Of a stretch of 64,000 nt of DNA, positions 59,902 to 64,000 are shown one piece after another (within the stretch, counting starts at the first letter, position 1; every line of letters begins with the position of its first letter). The position numbers and the translations under genes were made by a program. Origin of the DNA: Sellimonas caecigallum (GTDB lineage Bacteria; Bacillota; Clostridia; Lachnospirales; Lachnospiraceae); NCBI RefSeq assembly GCF_019754295.1, contig NZ_VIRV01000003.1, positions 62,001 through 126,000 on the forward strand, given 5' to 3'. The notes under the pieces were generated by a model. That model saw nothing but the letters and a program-made list of their open reading frames with translations. It was not told the origin of the DNA and did no database searches.

Positions 59902-60393
59902 TTAGACTGTGATCTTTTGCAGAAGTTCTTCTGACTTTGTCCCTTTCCCTTTGCTGTAGGCGCAAATCTTGGCATGACAGTCTATAGCCGGGCGCTGATC
60001 CACTTCTACCGTGTAACGAATATCCAAAAATATTTCGTCTTCCTCTATCGTAATATCAAGCCCTGTCGTCCATATATCAAAAAACACCTGTCCAAACGGA
60101 GTGCTGTAGCATGTAAGCGCTCTTCTGTCTTTTTCAAAAAACAGCATTCCTCCCATTTGTCCGTTTTTCATGATCTCTACTGTCTTTTCTTTTTCGTTTA
60201 TCTTGATCTTGCTTTTGACAATCTTTTTACCGCCGCGAGAAGCCTCGTCGTATACGAAATAATGTTTTCCATTTTTAAAGAAATAATCAGCAGGAACAAC
60301 AAATTCCACTGACTCCGCATCTTTTTCCTTTGATCCATTTTCCAAACTCTCCGCATGTATTCCTGTTATCTGAAGTAGTATTTCTCTTGTCAT
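59902..60393 (-). CDS. DUF1934 family protein (YwiB-like beta-barrel)
   Basis: 163 residues, cytoplasmic, mostly beta strands (MTREILLQITG, YFVYDEA, LDITIEEDEIFLDIRYTVEVD) fitting the DUF1934/YwiB calycin-like family of unknown role. The ATG at 60393 is chosen; one at 60405 lies directly on AGGAG without spacing. Follows murI by about 15 bases, so probably cotranscribed. Confidence 0.85.
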   Translation of the reverse strand: MTREILLQITGIHAESLENGSKEKDAESVEFVVPADYFFKNGKHYFVYDEASRGGKKIVKSKIKINEKEKTVEIMKNGQMGGMLFFEKDRRALTCYSTPFGQVFFDIWTTGLDITIEEDEIFLDIRYTVEVDQRPAIDCHAKICAYSKGKGTKSEELLQKITV

Positions 60394-60408
60394 CTTCCCT
60401 GCCATCTC

Positions 60409-61263
60409 CTAATATTCTTCTATATTGATCTGCTGTGTCGTCCGGATATCGTATGGAAGGATAGAGTTGGCAAAGTGCTTGAACTTGTCTGCCGCATCAC
60501 TCACATAGAACTCATAGGAACCGTTTGCACAAGATTCCTCTTGTTTATCCGGATCTATGTCTTTTCCGACATTTTGGATGCCCAGTTCTTTTAAAAGCAC
60601 TTTCAATTCCATTGCCGTCTCATATGCCGGATTGACCAGCCGGATCTCCTCCCCCAGATATTTCATAATTTTGGACCGTAGCAGCGGATAGTGGGTACAC
60701 CCAAGAATCATCGTATCAATCCCGGATTCTTTCATAGACGCCAGATAATAATCAATCACTTCCTCCGAAATCCGATGCTTGGCAAACCCTTCCTCTACCA
60801 GAGGTACAAAAAGGGGGCATGGTTTCCCGATTACCTCTACATCCGGATCCATTTCCCGGATTGTCCGGGAGTACATCTTGCTGCGTATCGTCGCCTCTGT
60901 CCCGATGACTCCTACTTTCTTATTGGATGTGGCCTGGACAGCAGCTCTGGCACCAGGAACGATCACGCCCATTACCGGTATATCCGTCTCTTTTTTTACA
61001 ACGTCAAGCGCCAGGGCGCTTGCCGTATTGCAGGCAATAACGATCGCTTTCACATCCCTTGTTTTCAGAAAACGGATGATCTGTCTGCTGTAACGGATAA
61101 TGTTGTCCCTGGATTTACTCCCGTACGGCACTCTGGCGGTATCTCCGAAATACACCATATTCTCATCCGGAAGCTGCCTCATGATTTCCCTTGTCACGGT
61201 CAGTCCGCCGACCCCGGAATCGAACACTCCGATCGGAGCCGTTCTTTTATTATCTATACTCAC
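60409..61263 (-). CDS. murI: Glutamate racemase
   Basis: Makes D-glutamate for peptidoglycan. 284 residues. IGVFDSGVGG near the N-terminus; the two catalytic Cys are Cys78 (IACNTASA) and Cys189 (GCTHYPLL). The start is GTG at 61263 with GGAG 9 bases upstream. Works in the same pathway as murB at 49 kb. Confidence 0.95.
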   Translation of the reverse strand: MSIDNKRTAPIGVFDSGVGGLTVTREIMRQLPDENMVYFGDTARVPYGSKSRDNIIRYSRQIIRFLKTRDVKAIVIACNTASALALDVVKKETDIPVMGVIVPGARAAVQATSNKKVGVIGTEATIRSKMYSRTIREMDPDVEVIGKPCPLFVPLVEEGFAKHRISEEVIDYYLASMKESGIDTMILGCTHYPLLRSKIMKYLGEEIRLVNPAYETAMELKVLLKELGIQNVGKDIDPDKQEESCANGSYEFYVSDAADKFKHFANSILPYDIRTTQQINIEEY

Positions 61264-61337
61264 TCTTTTTTTCTCCTTATCACTCTTCTGCCTTTCATTT
61301 TACAATCTCTCTTTTTATTTTTCAAGGCAAAAAGCAA

Positions 61338-61369
61338 AATGCTGCAAAAGCACACACTTTTACAGCATT
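61338..61369 (-). terminator. Terminator of pfkA
   Basis: AATGCTGCAAAAG pairs with CTTTTACAGCATT with one mismatch; T-rich sequence follows on the minus strand. Confidence 0.75.
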
Positions 61370-61398
61370 CTGTCTCTATCTTTTGTCTGTTCCTATTA

Positions 61399-62373
61399 TT
61401 AGATGGAAAGACCTTTTGCGATATCATACTGATAAGCCGGGATTGCTTTTTGCATATCCAGCGCCTCGTCGATATCGAAATCTACATATTCCCCATGCTT
61501 ATATCCTACGACACGGTTTGTCTTACCTTCCATAAGAAGCTGTACCGCTTTTGCTCCCATGATAGACGCATATACACGGTCTTTTGCTGTCGGGCTTCCT
61601 CCCCGCTGCATGTATCCTAGAATCGTAGCTCTCGTCTCCATTCCCGTGGCTTCCTCGATCTTTCTTGCAAGATTTGCGGAATCGCCTACACCTTCGGCAT
61701 TGATGATGATGTAATGCTTCTTTCCACGTTTTCTGTTCTCTGTGATATCCTGAATGATCTGTTCTTCATTGTAATCATGCTCTTCCGGAAGAAGGATCTT
61801 TTCCGCTCCATTGGCAATACCGCACCACAGAGCCAGGTATCCCGCATCGCGTCCCATTACTTCCACAACACTGCATCTTTCATGGGATGTAGATGTATCG
61901 CGCACTTTATCGATCGCTTCCATCGCTGTGTTCACAGCAGTGTCAAATCCGATCGTGTATTCTGTGCAGGCGATATCCATATCGATGGTTCCCGGGATTC
62001 CGATCGTGTTTACTCCAAGATTGGACAGCGCTCTGGCTCCTTTGAAAGAACCGTCTCCACCAATGACCACAAGCCCGTCAATCTCATATTTTTTACAGAT
62101 TGCTGCTGCTTTCTGCTGTCCTTCTTCTGTACACATGTCCAGACATCTTGCAGTCTGAAGGATCGTACCTCCTCTTTGGATTGTATCTGAAACATCACGT
62201 GCCGTCATGTCAATAATATCTTCATTTAAAAGTCCTGAATATCCTCTGCGGATACCTCTGACTTTAACTCCATTTCCAAGTGCTGTTCTTACAACTGCAC
62301 GGATAGCCGCATTCATACCAGGCGCATCGCCGCCGCTCGTTAAAACACCAATTGTTCTGATTTGTTTTGCCAT
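61399..62373 (-). CDS. pfkA: ATP-dependent 6-phosphofructokinase
   Basis: Commits fructose 6-phosphate to glycolysis. 324 residues. TSGGDAPGMNAAIR (12-25) binds ATP; GGDGS (105-109) with Gly108 at the position that separates ATP enzymes from pyrophosphate enzymes; PGTIDMDI carries the catalytic Asp, with Met where most have Asn (TIDND). The ATG at 62373 has GGAGGG upstream. Promoter at 62438-62466. Confidence 0.94.
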   Translation of the reverse strand: MAKQIRTIGVLTSGGDAPGMNAAIRAVVRTALGNGVKVRGIRRGYSGLLNEDIIDMTARDVSDTIQRGGTILQTARCLDMCTEEGQQKAAAICKKYEIDGLVVIGGDGSFKGARALSNLGVNTIGIPGTIDMDIACTEYTIGFDTAVNTAMEAIDKVRDTSTSHERCSVVEVMGRDAGYLALWCGIANGAEKILLPEEHDYNEEQIIQDITENRKRGKKHYIIINAEGVGDSANLARKIEEATGMETRATILGYMQRGGSPTAKDRVYASIMGAKAVQLLMEGKTNRVVGYKHGEYVDFDIDEALDMQKAIPAYQYDIAKGLSI

Positions 62374-62437
62374 CGTCTTTCCCTCCATAAGGTTTCCTTG
62401 TTGAATGTGTTTTTGTTCTTCTGAATGTTCTCAACAT

Positions 62438-62466
62438 ATTTTAAACTATTTATTTTGCTTTTTCAA
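62438..62466 (-). promoter_or_regulatory. pfkA promoter
   Basis: TTGAAA (62461-62466, minus), 17-base spacer, TAAAAT (62438-62443), just after the dnaE stop. Confidence 0.7.
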
Positions 62467-62474
62467 TATTTTTC

Positions 62475-64000
62475 CTATATCTTCGACTTTTCGACTACTT
62501 TCACGCGTTCATTCCCGAAATAGTTCGTCAATCTGCTCATGAGTTCTTCTGAAATCTCCACATTTTTCCCCGCAGGAAGCTGTTTGACAGCACGTTCCTT
62601 TTTACAGTAGATGAACACTTTGTCCTGCCCCTCGCTCATATGGAGCATAGAATAAAGAAGAAGTTCTTCCTGCAAAAACGTCTCCTTATCCGGGTATTGG
62701 ATCCAAAGTTCTTTTGACGTCTGTTCAAAAGGAATAATGGATTCACAGATCAGCTTGCTGGCCGATTCATCCTCCTCAGACACCCTTCCCCGCACAAATA
62801 CTTTTCTGTCCACTTCCAGATATTGCTGATTTTTCTCGTAGTCTTTCGGGAAAATAACAACCTCCACCGTACCGAGAAGATCTTCCAGAGTAATAAACGC
62901 CATCACTTTGTTCGTCTTTGTGTATTTGATCGTACGGCTCGTGATCATGCCTCCTACTGTCTCTTTTGCTCCGTCCCGTACTTTCGTATGTCCTGTTTCC
63001 TGATCATACTGAAAGTCATAGGTTGTGGCGGAGATTCCACGCTTCCATTTTTCTTCATACTCTTCGAGCGGATGGCCGCTTACATAAATCCCAAGGACTT
63101 CTTTTTCAAAAGCCAGCATCGTCTCTTTCTCATATTCCCCTACATCAGGAAATCGGATGTCAAACTCCTTTTTCTGTTCTTCATCTACAATGTCAAAAAG
63201 GCTCAGCTGTCCAGCCATGGAATATTTTTTCTCCTGGTTTACCTGGTCAAGGATCTGGATGTAGACCATCATATGCTGCTTTCTTGTCCCTGCAAAACAG
63301 TCAAACGCACCGGATTTGATGAAATTTTCGATGGTTCTTTTGTTGATTTCTTTTCCCGACGTGCGCTCCACGAAATCACGGAGATTTTTGAATTCTCCGC
63401 GCATGCTCCTTTCTGCCAGAATATCTTCGATGACAGAGCGGCCAATACTTTTGATGGCTGCAAGACCATACCGTATATTGCTGCCATCCACAGAAAAGTC
63501 CCCATATCCTTTATTTATATCCGGCGGGAGCAGTTTTATTCCCATTTCTTTGCAGGAATAGATATATTCCGCCACTTTGTTTGGATTATCGATGACAGAT
63601 GTCATGAGAGCAGCCATGAATTCCACAGGGTAATAGTATTTCAGATAAGCGGTCTGGTAAGAAACGACAGCGTAAGCGGCGGCATGGGATTTATTGAACG
63701 CATATTTCGCAAAATCGATCATCTCATCATAAATCTTATTGGCCGTCTGCTCGCCAATACCATTTGCGATACATCCCGGCACCCCTTCTTCCGGATTGCC
63801 ATAGACAAAGTTCTGGCGCTCCTTTTCCATCACATCAGCCTTTTTCTTTGACATCGCACGGCGAAGCAGATCACTTCGCCCGAGTGTATATCCTCCCAGA
63901 TCCCGAACGATCTGCATGACCTGTTCCTGGTATACGATACATCCGTATGTGGCTTCCAGGATCGGTTTTAGCTGCGGGCAATCGTATGTGATCTCATCCG
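62475..64000 (-). CDS. dnaE: DNA polymerase III alpha subunit DnaE, 3' part
   Basis: Partial: the reading frame continues through the right edge of the window (CPQLKPILEATYGCIVYQ before the visible ATG at 63917 is in frame), so the true start lies outside. The visible C-terminal half has the fingers region with GYTLGRSDLLRRAMSKKK, the helix-hairpin-helix, and the OB-fold/tau-binding part (TVEVVIFPKDYEK). It is the DnaE-type replicative polymerase, not PolC, in this window. pfkA follows after about 100 bases. Confidence 0.95.
   Translation of the reverse strand, partial: DEITYDCPQLKPILEATYGCIVYQEQVMQIVRDLGGYTLGRSDLLRRAMSKKKADVMEKERQNFVYGNPEEGVPGCIANGIGEQTANKIYDEMIDFAKYAFNKSHAAAYAVVSYQTAYLKYYYPVEFMAALMTSVIDNPNKVAEYIYSCKEMGIKLLPPDINKGYGDFSVDGSNIRYGLAAIKSIGRSVIEDILAERSMRGEFKNLRDFVERTSGKEINKRTIENFIKSGAFDCFAGTRKQHMMVYIQILDQVNQEKKYSMAGQLSLFDIVDEEQKKEFDIRFPDVGEYEKETMLAFEKEVLGIYVSGHPLEEYEEKWKRGISATTYDFQYDQETGHTKVRDGAKETVGGMITSRTIKYTKTNKVMAFITLEDLLGTVEVVIFPKDYEKNQQYLEVDRKVFVRGRVSEEDESASKLICESIIPFEQTSKELWIQYPDKETFLQEELLLYSMLHMSEGQDKVFIYCKKERAVKQLPAGKNVEISEELMSRLTNYFGNERVKVVEKSKI

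Noticed and set aside
1-64000. Searched for insertion sequences, prophage, toxin-antitoxin and CRISPR loci
   Set aside because: No transposase, integrase, terminal repeats or spacer arrays were seen.

Overview
The window is chromosomal DNA of a low-to-mid-GC, spore-forming Clostridia, most likely Lachnospiraceae. Evidence for this: a complete type II fatty-acid operon with one fused AccD-AccA polypeptide and a FabT-like MarR regulator, a type III glutamine synthetase, a GlgC/GlgD pair, a murB-rapZ-whiA-crh block, strong GGAGG ribosome binding sites with frequent GTG/TTG starts, and a small Asn-rich gene behind a sigma-G-like promoter. Genus cannot be fixed from the sequence alone. No insertion sequence, prophage, CRISPR array or rRNA operon was seen.

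Layout. 0-5 kb: a membrane protein, asnB, a sirtuin, a YitT transporter and a small membrane-anchored protein. 5-15 kb (minus strand): the fatty-acid operon fabH-acpP-fabD-fabG-fabF-accB-fabZ-accC-accDA-fabK-like-fabT-like, with tandem FabT-type palindromes in front of fabH. 15-20 kb: a YwaF-like protein, tRNA-Leu(CAG), an orphan BlaI regulator, a Na/Pi transporter with direct repeats resembling Pho boxes, and a padR-HAAS-membrane protein operon. 20-24 kb: a GldA/F/G-type ABC transporter with a DUF4340 protein. 24-32 kb: a sugar acetyltransferase, then a minus-strand operon of two ABC exporter half-transporters, MarR, a GH2 glycosidase and a PfkB kinase, and a DedA protein. 32-36 kb: glgC-glgD and an amino-acid permease. 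36-39 kb: an AT-rich, coiled-coil DUF4236 protein and seven tRNA genes. 38-46 kb: YfcE-type phosphodiesterase, RdgB, a THUMP methyltransferase, the Asn-rich small protein, a candidate small RNA, a HAAS protein, type III GS, class II aldolase and tRNA-Glu. 45-49.5 kb: murB-rapZ-whiA-crh-lipid kinase. 49.7-57.7 kb: a CNNM/CBS protein, a degenerate sigma-70-like protein, a 5'-truncated cell-wall amidase, a MATE exporter, a membrane-anchored ECF-sigma/YARHG fusion, a YgjP-type metallopeptidase and a trigger-factor-like lipoprotein. 57.7-64 kb: cardiolipin synthase, a small membrane protein, a DUF1934 protein, murI, pfkA and the 3' part of dnaE.

How the genes work together. Fatty-acid supply (fab/acc), phospholipid synthesis (cardiolipin synthase, lipid kinase) and wall synthesis (murB, murI) give an envelope-building theme. 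asnB, type III GS, pfkA, aldolase and GlgC/GlgD cover nitrogen assimilation, glycolysis and glycogen. The least ordinary items are the two unusual sigma-like proteins, the amidase that lost its start exactly at the MATE junction, the sigma-G-like promoter with the Asn-rich gene, and the nearby candidate C-rich small RNA. These calls come from reading the sequence only; no database search was run.
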